Shown here: positions 6,521 through 12,880 of the stretch, piece after piece | How positions within the stretch are numbered: the stretch's first letter is position 1 | How the letters are laid out: each line of letters starts with the position of its first letter | From: Deltaproteobacteria bacterium | GTDB lineage: Bacteria; Myxococcota; Polyangia; Polyangiales; B10-G4 | Length of the DNA stretch: 12,880 nucleotides | Assembly (NCBI GenBank): GCA_019312705.1 | Contig: JAFDCW010000038.1 | Coordinates: forward strand, 1 to 12,880 | Direction of reading: 5' to 3' | Translations under genes and position numbers: made by a program | Notes under the pieces: generated by a model | The model's database searches: none | Told to the model about the DNA's origin: nothing | What the model saw: the letters and a program-made list of their open reading frames with translations, nothing else

Positions 6521-7156
6521 TCAGTCGATGAAGGTGATCACCCAATCGAAGAAGATCGTCACCGCCAAGACGCCCGGAATCAGGCCGAGGGCGGAGCCGA
6601 CGAGGTAGTGGCGAAAGCGCACATTGGTCATCGCGAGGGCGTAGTTCAGGGGCGGGGCGAGGAAGAGGAACATGCGCAAGATGAACACGGTGCGGATCGG
6701 CCGGTCATCGAGGCGGGCGAGGATGCGCAGGATCAAGGGGCGGTCGAGGGCCGCGAGGGCCTTGCCGCCGATGGCGCGCACCACGAAGAAGCTGATGCTC
6801 ACGGAGATGACCGACCCGACGAATACGATCGGGAAGCCGAGGGTCTGGCCCCACGAGAGCAGACCGGCGACGAGGAAGACGACGCCGGGGATATGAAAAA
6901 GCTCTCCGATTGAGAAGACGGCAAAGAAGGCCAGGATGCCGAGGGCCCCGGCATCGCGGACGGTGCTGCGAATCCTCTCGACGTCGAAGTCGTCGACGAT
7001 GCCCGTGTAGTGGCCGTAAAGCCCGATGCCCACCGTGAACACGGTGAGCGCGGCGATGCGCCACCAGTTGACGCCGGGGCGGGGGGCCGAGGGCTGGTCG
7101 GTGGGCTGGTCGGTGGGCTCTTCGCGGGAGGGTTCGGCAGAGGGTTCGTCGTGCAT
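6521..7156 (-). CDS. TVP38/TMEM64 (VTT/DedA-like) family membrane protein
   Basis: 211 residues from ATG 7156. A cytoplasmic Pro/Glu/Asp-rich head (about 1-29) with the repeat TDQPTDQP is followed by helices at about 33-50, 70-100 and 105-128, and a C-terminal pair. The VTT signature is present: GELFHIPGVVFLVAG at 84-98 and RMFLFLAPPLNYAL at 161-174, then RFRHYLVGSALGLIPG. Relatives are lipid scramblases or transporters (DedA, TMEM64, VMP1); bacterial ones affect membrane homeostasis and undecaprenyl-phosphate or phospholipid flipping. The ATG has AGAGGG ten bases upstream. A GTG at 7165 is in frame but would sit one base from that site. It lies 14 bp behind the kinase gene and 42 bp ahead of the GT87 gene, which fits recycling of lipid carriers for glycosylation (inference). 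Confidence 0.87.
   Translation of the reverse strand: MHDEPSAEPSREEPTDQPTDQPSAPRPGVNWWRIAALTVFTVGIGLYGHYTGIVDDFDVERIRSTVRDAGALGILAFFAVFSIGELFHIPGVVFLVAGLLSWGQTLGFPIVFVGSVISVSISFFVVRAIGGKALAALDRPLILRILARLDDRPIRTVFILRMFLFLAPPLNYALAMTNVRFRHYLVGSALGLIPGVLAVTIFFDWVITFID
7091..7119. repeat. 12-bp tandem repeat (about 2.4 copies) inside the TVP38 gene
   Basis: GGGCTGGTCGGT occurs at 7091-7102 and 7103-7114, followed by a partial third copy. On the coding strand it gives the repeated Thr-Asp-Gln-Pro unit in the disordered head of the membrane protein. The 12-bp period keeps frame, so copy number could change without breaking the gene. Confidence 0.8.
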
Positions 7157-7170
7157 GGGGAGCACGCCCT

Positions 7171-8397
7171 CTAGGGGGGCGCCCCGGCGCCTGGCCCGGA
7201 CGATTCTGGGGCCGGCGCGGGGGGGCCTTCTTTGAGCGCCAAGCCGGCGACCGCCAAGAGCCCGACCACGAGGAGGAAACCGATCACGGCGACGGCGATG
7301 GTCTTCCGCCGACCCCGCCGGGCCATCTCTTCCTCGACGTCATCGAGGTCGGCGTTGAGGGCATGGAGCTCGGTCACCGAGAGATTGGGCCTGGTCGCGT
7401 CGGCCTGCCTCTTCAGCTGCTTACGATCGAGCTGCGGCCCTCGGGCGTACTGTTCGGCAAAGAGCTGCTGGAGATAGCGCGCCAGGTCCGTATCGCGGAG
7501 AACGTTCTGGCTCTCCGAGAGCCAGCGGCGCAGGGCCGCTTCCATCGCATCGGCGGTCGGAAAGCGCTGGAGGCGATCCTTGGCGAGGGCGGTCTGGCAG
7601 ACGCTGTCGAGATGCTTGGGCAGGTCCGGGCGAACGTCCCGGGCCGAGGGCGGCGGCCCCTCGAGGACGATCGCCGCCACCGTCTCGAACTCGTTGGCCC
7701 GAGCGTAGAGCGCCTGGCCGGTGAGGGCCTCGTAGAGGCAGACGCCGAGGGAGAAGACGTCGCTGCGCCCGTCGAGGGTCTCGCCCTGGTACTGCTCGGG
7801 AGACATGTAGGCGAACTTGCCCTTGAGGGCGCCCGTCTGGGTCTTCTCCATCTGCGTCGCCGCCTTGGCGATGCCGAAGTCGAGCAGCCGGGTGACCCCG
7901 TCGTAGCTGACCATGATGTTTTCGGGCGTGACGTCCCGGTGCACGATGCCGAGGGGCCGTCCGTCGGACCCGGTCGCCGTGTGGGCGTGGTGCAGGGCCG
8001 CCGCCACGTCGGCGATGATCCTCACGACGACGGGCAGCGGGAGCCCCCCTCCGGGTTGGGCCTTCTTGGCGAGCTCCGAGAGGGAGACCCCTTCGACCCA
8101 CTCCATCGCGAGATAGACGTCATCGCCCTCTTCGCCAAACTCGTAGATCGGACAAATGTTCGGGTGTCGGAGGCGCATGCAGAGCTTGGCCTCTTGCACG
8201 AACATCTCGACGAGCTTGGGGTCGTCGGCGACGTGGGGCAGGACGCGCTTGACCACCACCTCCCGGCTCGCCGACCGCGGTCCGCGCTCCCGGGCGAGAT
8301 AGATCTCGGCCATTCCCCCCGTGGCGAGGCGCCCGAGGATGTCGTAGCGACCGATACGGCCGACGGGATCGAGGTCATGAACTGCGGAAAGCGCCAC
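7171..8397 (-). CDS. Membrane-anchored Ser/Thr protein kinase (PknB/Hanks type)
   Basis: 408 residues. The kinase domain is at about 18-295: Gly loop LGRLATGGMAEIY (21-33), ATP lysine Lys50 in VVVKRVLP, helix-C Glu69, catalytic loop HRDVTPEN (153-160), DFG at 173-175, possible phospho-Thr residues in the activation loop (181-188), and MSPEQ at 198-202 for the APE motif. All catalytic residues are present, so it should be active. A basic/acidic linker (about 296-365) leads to one transmembrane helix (about 366-388) and a 20-residue Pro/Ala/Gly tail outside. There is no PASTA or other sensor domain, so the signal probably comes from a partner or from the cytoplasmic linker. The start is GTG 8397, chosen because MALSAVHDLDPVG leads directly into the kinase and no in-frame ATG exists nearby. 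It heads the operon with TVP38 and GT87. Confidence 0.93.
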   Translation of the reverse strand: MALSAVHDLDPVGRIGRYDILGRLATGGMAEIYLARERGPRSASREVVVKRVLPHVADDPKLVEMFVQEAKLCMRLRHPNICPIYEFGEEGDDVYLAMEWVEGVSLSELAKKAQPGGGLPLPVVVRIIADVAAALHHAHTATGSDGRPLGIVHRDVTPENIMVSYDGVTRLLDFGIAKAATQMEKTQTGALKGKFAYMSPEQYQGETLDGRSDVFSLGVCLYEALTGQALYARANEFETVAAIVLEGPPPSARDVRPDLPKHLDSVCQTALAKDRLQRFPTADAMEAALRRWLSESQNVLRDTDLARYLQQLFAEQYARGPQLDRKQLKRQADATRPNLSVTELHALNADLDDVEEEMARRGRRKTIAVAVIGFLLVVGLLAVAGLALKEGPPAPAPESSGPGAGAPP

Positions 8398-8504
8398 TGA
8401 CAGCGCGCATCGTAGCAGGTCGGGGCCCGGAGGGGTCCAATGAGTGGGAAGGGGCGACCCCGGCCCGAGCGGCCTGAACGGTCTTCTTCCGTTATGCTGC
8501 GCCG
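8398..8504. promoter_or_regulatory. Divergent promoter region, kinase / cytochrome lipoprotein
   Basis: 107 bp between two outward-facing starts. On the plus strand TATGCT (8493-8498) lies 6 bp before the cytochrome GTG. On the minus strand TACGAT (complement of 8409-8414) lies 10 bp before the kinase GTG. Both resemble -10 boxes placed so close that transcripts would have almost no leader. No good -35 is visible for either. A promoter role follows from orientation; the exact boxes are tentative. Confidence 0.35.
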
Positions 8505-8963
8505 GTGCACGGCGCTCTGCTCTCGATTGCCCTCCTGCTGACCTCCGCCTGCGACAGCGATACCGACCCCGAACCCACCGACAGCGGGGTCCCGACCGAC
8601 AGCACCCCGGACATGGACACCAGCCCGGGCATGCACACCGGCCCGGGGGTGGTCCCGGGGGATGTGCCCTGTGACGTAGCGGACATCCTCGCCGACCGGT
8701 GCAACGGCTGCCACGCTGACATTCCTCGCTATGGCGCGCCGATGCCGTTGACCAGCCATGCCGCTCTGCACGCGGCGACGGTCAGCGACCTGTCGACCCC
8801 GGTCTACGAGATGATGGGCCGGCGCATGCACGATACGTCACAGCCGATGCCCCCGACCACGAGCACGCCCCTGTCCCCCGATGAGGTGGCCGCCCTCGAC
8901 GCCTACGTCGCGGCGATGGGTCCCGCGAGGCCCGCCGGCGACTCCTGCGAGGCGGCACCCTAG
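8505..8963 (+). CDS. Small monohaem c-type cytochrome lipoprotein
   Basis: 152 residues. Residues 1-15 form a short hydrophobic signal ending in the lipobox LTSAC, with Cys16 for lipidation. Asp17 follows at the +2 position, which in E. coli favours inner-membrane retention. Residues about 17-54 are a low-complexity Asp/Thr/Pro linker. The haem site CNGCH is at 66-70, and Met115 in QPMPP is the likely distal ligand, followed by the terminal helix SPDEVAALDAYV typical of class I cytochromes c. Cys56 and Cys148 could form a disulfide. It should carry electrons in the periplasm or at a membrane surface; the partner is unknown. GTG 8505 is the only start that gives a signal peptide, although the n-region lacks the usual Lys/Arg. 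ATG 8494 is in another frame. No oxidoreductase gene is adjacent. Confidence 0.82.
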   Translation: MHGALLSIALLLTSACDSDTDPEPTDSGVPTDSTPDMDTSPGMHTGPGVVPGDVPCDVADILADRCNGCHADIPRYGAPMPLTSHAALHAATVSDLSTPVYEMMGRRMHDTSQPMPPTTSTPLSPDEVAALDAYVAAMGPARPAGDSCEAAP

Positions 8964-8997
8964 CGGTCTATCCGCTGAGCAATTTCCCGAGGGCCCC

Positions 8998-10329
8998 TCA
9001 GGGAGTGTCGTAGGGGATGACCTCTACCGAGCGCACCCCGGGCAGGGCCTCGAGACCCGGGACGACGTCGTCCGCCGTGGCGGTCAGGCTGATGATCAGG
9101 TCGTCCGGCGACAGGACCTCGGCGAGGGCCGTCTTCGCCGGGCCGAGTTTGACCCCACGTATCTGCTCCTCGTAGCGCTCCCAGTAGTCGTGGGGAAGGC
9201 CGAAGAGCTCGACGTCGAGGCGCGGCTCGAGGCGCTTGGTCGCGGTATCGACCTCGAAGCAATGGCTGTTCAGCAGGTACTTCTTGGCGAAGGAGATCTG
9301 CTTCTGGCGAAGCTCGCCGCCGACCCAACGGTCCAAGAGGTCGAGCTCGAGGGCGATGCAATCGACAGCGTCCGACACCCCGGGGTGACTCCACATGGTG
9401 AAGGTCTCGCGCTGCCGGTCGGCCCCGAAGCGGCTGTGCACCCCGTAGCTCCAGCCGCGCTTTTCGCGGACCTCCTGCATGAGGGTCGAGGTGAAGGTGC
9501 CGCCGAAGGCGGTGTTGGCCACCTGCAGAGGGAAGTAGCGAGGATCGCCCACGGCGATGCCGAGGGTGCCGATACAGATCTGCGTTTGGGTGCGCGCGGG
9601 CTTGTCGACGACCACCACGTGGCGGCCCGCGCGTTTCTTCGGCCGGGGGAGCCGCTCCGTCGGCGCCTTCCGCCGCGACAGCCCCGAGAGGTACTTGGCG
9701 ACTAGGCCCTCCGCTTCCGGTCGGTCGATGTCCCCGGAAAAGCCAACCAGGATGTTCGAGGCGACCAGGTGCTTTCGGTGGTGGGCCCGGAGGTCTTCGA
9801 CGGTCAGTCGACTGATCGCATCCGCCGTGCCCGCGAGGGGCCGGCCGTAGGGATGACCGGCGTAGATCGTCCGCCGGAACCAGCGCCCCGCGAGGGCACG
9901 GTCGTTGTCCCGAACGCGGTGCAGCTCGGCGCGGGTCGCGCGTTTGACCTGGGCGAGATCTTTCGCGCGGAAGGCGGGCTCCCGGAGCAGCTCGGTGACG
10001 AGAGCGAAGAACGGCTCGATGTTCCGTTTGATCACGGCGCCGTGGACCCGGACGAAGCTGGTCGAAATCTCGAAGCCGAGAGCTCCGCCGAGGGACGCGA
10101 TTCGCTCCTCGACGGAAGCGCTGTTCACGCCGCGCATGCCCATGCGCAAAGTGCGAAAGACCGCCCGGGTGAGCCCCTCTTTGCCGGCGGGATCGAGGGC
10201 GGCCCCGGTGCGCAGGAGAATCTCGAAGTCGACCAGGGCCAGGGCCCGGCTCTCTTCGACGGTGACCGGCAATCCGGCCGCGTCGAAGAAGCCCCGCGGG
10301 GGCTGACGGCGCCGCGCGCTGCGCCTCAC
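8998..10329 (-). CDS. M16-family peptidase subunit, non-catalytic (R/Y motif partner)
   Basis: 443 residues with the two-lobed M16 fold. The position where HxxEH should sit reads TRAVF (54-58), so it cannot bind zinc. The C-terminal half keeps the substrate-binding R/Y motif: Arg288 and Tyr295 in QEVREKRGWSYG, seven residues apart as in insulin-degrading enzyme (Arg824/Tyr831), after the GGTFTSTLMQ stretch (276-285). The family precedent is two-subunit M16B proteases in which one chain has the zinc site and the other the R/Y pair. No signal peptide is visible, so it is probably cytosolic. The GTG start (10329) lies within the GTGA overlap with the stop of the upstream M16 gene, which implies translational coupling and equal amounts. 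Peptide substrates are unknown; processing or turnover of small peptides is the usual role. Confidence 0.9.
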   Translation of the reverse strand: MRRSARRRQPPRGFFDAAGLPVTVEESRALALVDFEILLRTGAALDPAGKEGLTRAVFRTLRMGMRGVNSASVEERIASLGGALGFEISTSFVRVHGAVIKRNIEPFFALVTELLREPAFRAKDLAQVKRATRAELHRVRDNDRALAGRWFRRTIYAGHPYGRPLAGTADAISRLTVEDLRAHHRKHLVASNILVGFSGDIDRPEAEGLVAKYLSGLSRRKAPTERLPRPKKRAGRHVVVVDKPARTQTQICIGTLGIAVGDPRYFPLQVANTAFGGTFTSTLMQEVREKRGWSYGVHSRFGADRQRETFTMWSHPGVSDAVDCIALELDLLDRWVGGELRQKQISFAKKYLLNSHCFEVDTATKRLEPRLDVELFGLPHDYWERYEEQIRGVKLGPAKTALAEVLSPDDLIISLTATADDVVPGLEALPGVRSVEVIPYDTP

Positions 10330-11678
10330 GACGCGGCGTCTCCCGGGAGCACGAAGAGCACGGTCCGCTGGGAAGCCCTGAAAAGCTTCCGAGCGAGTCC
10401 TTGCACCTCTTCTCGGGTGACCGAAAGAAATGCTTCGAGGCGGTCGAAGACGACGCTCACGTCATCGACCACGGTCGCGACGAATCCGAGTTGCTCGGCC
10501 TTTCCGCTCGCGGTTTCCATCGCCGACAAGAACCCGAGCTCCAGGCGGTTCCGGGCTTTTTCGAGTTCGGCTGCGGTGATCCCGTGCTTCTTCACGTCCG
10601 CGATCTCGCGGTCGACGACGGCGAGCAGTCCCTTGGCGGTCTGGCCCTCCCGGGCATCCGCCCAGAGCTCGAAGAGCCCCGGTTGGGCAAAGGGCGCCGG
10701 AGACGCGTGCATGGTCGTCGCCACCTCGCCCTCACTCACCAAAGCCCGGAACAAGCGCGACGACCGGCCCCCGGTGAGGGCCTCGTTGAGCACCGTGAGC
10801 ACCACGTAGTCGCGGTCTCCCCAAGCCGGCCCACGCCAGCCGACTTCGAGCTTCTCGGTATCGGTCGGCTGCCTGAGGGTCACGCGACGCTCGCGACGCT
10901 GCGGCGGCTCGATGACCCGACGCTCTTTCGGGATCTGGGCCGCCGATATCTTGCCGTAGTGCTCGCGAATGAGGCCCAAGGTGTCGTGCTCGTCGATGTC
11001 TCCGGCGACGACGACCGTCGCGTTGTTGGGCGCGTAGTAGGTCCCGTAGAAAGCCCGGCAGTCCTTGACCGTATACCCCTCGATGTCCTCCATCCATCCG
11101 ATGGTCGGCCAGTGGTACGGGTGCTTGGCGAAGGCCCGTGAGTAGAGCACCTCGTTGGCTTTGCCCTCGACGTCGTCTTCGACCCGATACCGACGTTCGC
11201 TCATCACGACCTCTTTTTCGGAGGCCACGGCGGGAGTGCGGAGAACGAGGTTCTGCATGCGGTCCGCCTCGAGGTGAACTGCGAGCTCGAGTTCTCGGGC
11301 CGGCACGTTGTCGTAGTAGTAGGTCCAGTCGGTCCAAGTGGCGGCGTTGGTCTCTCCCCCGGCCGCCTCGAACAGGCGGTCGAAGTCCCCGGCCTGGTGG
11401 TTTTTGGTCTCCTTGAACATCAAGTGTTCGAAGAAGTGCGCGAGGCCAGTCTTGCCCTTCTTCTCGTGGCGCGAGCCGACCCGATACCAACTCTGGTAGC
11501 TCACCACGGGTGCAGCAGGGTCGACGAGCAGGTGCACATCGAGGCCGTTGCCGAGGCGATAGCTGCGCACGCGCAGGTCCCCGCCGAAGGGCACGTCGCC
11601 GCGGGCCGTGAATCGGGCGCGACGGCTTCTCGTTTGGCGGTTCAACCGCGCGGTGATTGCGTCAGCGCTGGTACTCAC
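10326..11678 (-). CDS. M16-family zinc metallopeptidase, catalytic subunit
   Basis: 450 residues. The inverted zinc motif HFFEH is at 81-85 in GLAHFFEHLMF, with Glu161 (KEVVMSERR) as the probable third zinc ligand, 75 residues further on. Glu84 is the catalytic base. The family N-terminal strand pattern (YRLGNGLDVHLLVD) and AGGETNAATW at 106-115 are clear. The second half is a normal M16C-like lobe (TGGRSSRLFRALVSEGEVA), but it lacks the Arg/Tyr pair, which is found instead in the downstream gene. The two proteins should therefore work only as a heterodimer. The N-terminus (1-36) is Arg/Ser/Thr-rich and not a signal peptide. The start is GTG 11678; no convincing ribosome binding site precedes it. 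It is the first gene of a two-gene operon, transcribed away from the amidotransferase gene. Confidence 0.93.
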   Translation of the reverse strand: MSTSADAITARLNRQTRSRRARFTARGDVPFGGDLRVRSYRLGNGLDVHLLVDPAAPVVSYQSWYRVGSRHEKKGKTGLAHFFEHLMFKETKNHQAGDFDRLFEAAGGETNAATWTDWTYYYDNVPARELELAVHLEADRMQNLVLRTPAVASEKEVVMSERRYRVEDDVEGKANEVLYSRAFAKHPYHWPTIGWMEDIEGYTVKDCRAFYGTYYAPNNATVVVAGDIDEHDTLGLIREHYGKISAAQIPKERRVIEPPQRRERRVTLRQPTDTEKLEVGWRGPAWGDRDYVVLTVLNEALTGGRSSRLFRALVSEGEVATTMHASPAPFAQPGLFELWADAREGQTAKGLLAVVDREIADVKKHGITAAELEKARNRLELGFLSAMETASGKAEQLGFVATVVDDVSVVFDRLEAFLSVTREEVQGLARKLFRASQRTVLFVLPGDAAS

Positions 11679-11687
11679 GGGCGGGCA

Positions 11688-11716
11688 AGCCTGGTTTCGC
11701 CCGGTGATCGCGTCAA
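11688..11716 (-). promoter_or_regulatory. Candidate promoter of the M16 operon
   Basis: On the minus strand TTGACG (complement of 11711-11716) matches five of six bases of the -35 consensus. After 17 bp comes CAGGCT (complement of 11688-11693), a weak -10 that keeps the conserved A at position 2 and T at position 6. Transcription would start only a few bases before the GTG at 11678. It lies in the 86-bp divergent gap shared with the amidotransferase gene. Tentative because of the poor -10. Confidence 0.3.
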
Positions 11717-11751
11717 GGGGTTATCCCGGACGCCGAGCACATCGATCGCGG

Positions 11752-11757
11752 TAGAGT
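11752..11757 (+). promoter_or_regulatory. Candidate -10 box of the amidotransferase gene
   Basis: TAGAGT lies 7 bp before the ATG at 11765 in otherwise very GC-rich sequence. That spacing suggests a message with little or no leader, and no Shine-Dalgarno sequence is evident. No -35 is visible at the expected distance. Tentative. Confidence 0.25.
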
Positions 11758-11764
11758 TGGGCCC

Positions 11765-12583
11765 ATGTGTCGTTGGCTCGCGTACGCAGGAGCGCCCATC
11801 TTCCTCGATGAGCTGATCTTCAAGGCAAAACACTCCCTCGTCGACCAGAGCAAGGACTCGAAGCTCGGAGAGTTGCCGATGAACGGCGACGGCTTCGGGG
11901 TCGGCTGGTACGGCCGGCGGGACTGGCCGGGCGTATTCCACGATACCCAGCCGGCGTGGAACGACCGGAACCTGCGCGAGATCGCAGCCCAGATCGAAGC
12001 GCCGGTCTTCCTCGCCCACATCCGAGCGACGACGGGCACCGCAGTACAGCAGACGAACTGCCATCCCTTCCGCCACGGAAACTGGCTCTTCATGCACAAC
12101 GGCGTGATCCGCGAGTTCGAGAAGATCCGGCGCGAACTCGTCCTCGCCGTCGACCCCGCCCTCTTCTCGTGCATCGAGGGCACGACGGACACCGAGGTGC
12201 TCTTCTACCTCGCCCTGACCTTCGGTCTCCGGGACGATCCCCACGGCGCCATCGCGAAGATGGCGGGTTTCGTCGAGGCGGTGGGCCGCGGGGCGGGCAT
12301 CGCCAACCCGCTGATGATGACCCTCGGCATCAGCGACGGCGAGCGCCTCTACGCCGTGCGCTACTCGTCCGAGGCCGACTCGCGCACGCTCTTCTACAGC
12401 AGAGACATGTTGGCGTTGAAGCACCTGCACCCGAGCATCGATCGCTTCAGCGACGACGCCCGGGTGATCGTGTCGGAGCCGCTATCGGGGGTGGACGACT
12501 GGGTCCCGATTGACGAAGGCACGTGGATTGTCGTCGACGGAGGCCACGTCGAAACGCGCGCCTTCGCCCCGGCGGCTCCCTGA
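11765..12583 (+). CDS. Class II glutamine amidotransferase (YafJ/EgtC-like, GATase_4)
   Basis: 272 residues. After Met removal Cys2 (MCRWLAYAG) becomes the N-terminal nucleophile that hydrolyses the gamma-glutamyl amide of glutamine or a related compound. Family motifs are NGDGFGVGWY (40-49), AHIRATTG (84-91), NCHPF (98-102) and FMHNGVI (109-115). There is no synthase domain, so it is a stand-alone amidohydrolase such as YafJ or EgtC. EgtC removes glutamate in ergothioneine synthesis, but no egtB or egtD gene is in the window, so that role is not supported here. It is cytosolic and probably monocistronic: divergent from the M16 operon, and citrate synthase follows after 58 bp. No clear ribosome binding site. 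The ATG start is fixed by the need for Cys at position 2. Confidence 0.9.
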   Translation: MCRWLAYAGAPIFLDELIFKAKHSLVDQSKDSKLGELPMNGDGFGVGWYGRRDWPGVFHDTQPAWNDRNLREIAAQIEAPVFLAHIRATTGTAVQQTNCHPFRHGNWLFMHNGVIREFEKIRRELVLAVDPALFSCIEGTTDTEVLFYLALTFGLRDDPHGAIAKMAGFVEAVGRGAGIANPLMMTLGISDGERLYAVRYSSEADSRTLFYSRDMLALKHLHPSIDRFSDDARVIVSEPLSGVDDWVPIDEGTWIVVDGGHVETRAFAPAAP

Positions 12584-12627
12584 GCATACCCGCACCCGAA
12601 TCGGCACCGGGACTGGCCGCAGGTGAG

Positions 12628-12637
12628 TATGTATTGT
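12628..12637 (+). promoter_or_regulatory. AT-rich -10-like element before citrate synthase
   Basis: TATGTATTGT is an unusually AT-rich patch 4-13 bp before the ATG at 12642. TATGTA (12628-12633) is the best -10 candidate. A purine-rich AGGTGAG (12621-12627) lies further off than a usual ribosome binding site. No -35 is recognised. The 58-bp gap holds nothing else. Confidence 0.25.
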
Positions 12638-12641
12638 CGCC

Positions 12642-12880
12642 ATGAGCGACACCGTCACCCTCACGATCGATGGGAAATCCATCGAATTGCCTCTGATCAC
12701 CGGTTCCGAAGGCGAGCGCGCGATCGACATCGGGAAGCTGCGCGCGACGACCGGGCTGGTCACGATCGACCCGGGCTTCAAGAACACAGCCTCCACCCTG
12801 AGCGGGATCACGTTCTTGGATGGCGAAAAGGGCATCCTTCGATACCGCGGGTATCCAATCGAGCAACTAGCGGAGAAGTC
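12642..12880 (+). CDS. gltA: Citrate synthase, N-terminal part (cut by window end)
   Basis: The first 79 residues are visible. They match the N-terminus of the hexameric, Gram-negative type II citrate synthases: an LTIDGKSIELP strand, GSEGERAIDIGKLR, the GLVTIDPGF segment, NTASTLSGITFLDGEKG, then RYRGYPIEQLAEK. The enzyme condenses acetyl-CoA and oxaloacetate to citrate, the entry to the TCA cycle, in the cytosol. The catalytic His and Asp residues lie beyond the window. In type II enzymes this N-terminal domain contributes to NADH inhibition; too little is visible to judge that here. The start ATG 12642 agrees with the family start. Confidence 0.95.
   Translation, partial: MSDTVTLTIDGKSIELPLITGSEGERAIDIGKLRATTGLVTIDPGFKNTASTLSGITFLDGEKGILRYRGYPIEQLAEK

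Noticed and set aside
7363..8400. 345-residue plus-strand open frame across the kinase gene
   Set aside because: Antisense shadow of a gene with a full set of kinase motifs; the product looks like low-complexity Arg/Gly/Glu sequence.
8398..8504. cGAMP/c-di-GMP (GEMM) riboswitch before the cytochrome gene, as seen in Geobacter
   Set aside because: I find no GEMM core pattern, and the -10-like box near the start leaves no room for a leader aptamer.
8440..8545. ATGs at 8440 and 8494 as starts for the cytochrome gene
   Set aside because: Both are in another frame that hits TGA soon after and never enters the haem-binding sequence.
1..12880. CRISPR arrays, insertion sequences, phage or toxin-antitoxin genes, defence systems
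   Set aside because: No spaced direct repeats, terminal inverted repeats, transposase, integrase or known defence domain appears; every substantial region is explained by the listed genes.

Overview
The window is a gene-dense piece of a very GC-rich bacterial chromosome. Many starts are GTG or TTG, intergenic gaps are short, there are several lipoproteins, and a membrane-anchored Ser/Thr kinase has the HRDVTPEN-type catalytic loop common in myxobacteria. This suggests Myxococcota (perhaps the Polyangiales/Sandaracinaceae side) or a related former deltaproteobacterium. That is inference from style and gene content; no rRNA or unambiguous marker is present. I see no insertion sequence, phage gene, CRISPR array, tRNA or rRNA, and no gene-free stretch above 300 bp.

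Layout. (1) 1-998: 3' part of a GAF-GGDEF nucleotide cyclase. It carries Ser where diguanylate cyclases have the guanine-reading Asp, the signature of Hypr enzymes that make 3',3'-cGAMP. (2) 1088-2191: RlmN/Cfr-family radical SAM methyltransferase. (3) 2175-2888, minus: a class I SAM methyltransferase behind a lipoprotein signal, overlapping the previous gene tail to tail. (4) 2980-4314: M15 peptidoglycan peptidase lipoprotein with two Ig-like repeats, followed after 16 bp by (5) 4331-5302, a serine racemase/threonine dehydratase-type PLP enzyme. (6) 5309-8397, minus: a likely operon read as Ser/Thr kinase, TVP38/DedA-type membrane protein, GT87-type membrane glycosyltransferase. (7) 8505-8963: small monohaem cytochrome c lipoprotein, divergent from the kinase. 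(8) 8998-11678, minus: two M16 metallopeptidase genes overlapping by 4 bp, one with the zinc site and the other with the R/Y substrate motif. (9) 11765-12583: class II glutamine amidotransferase. (10) 12642 to the end: citrate synthase, cut by the window edge.

How they work together. Only three groupings look functional: the M16 pair (almost certainly one heterodimeric protease), the kinase-TVP38-GT87 operon (envelope or lipid-linked sugar work under a kinase), and possibly the M15 lipoprotein with the PLP enzyme (cell wall and D-amino acid metabolism). The rest is a mix of housekeeping and accessory single genes. The observation most worth testing is the Asp-to-Ser change in the GGDEF protein.
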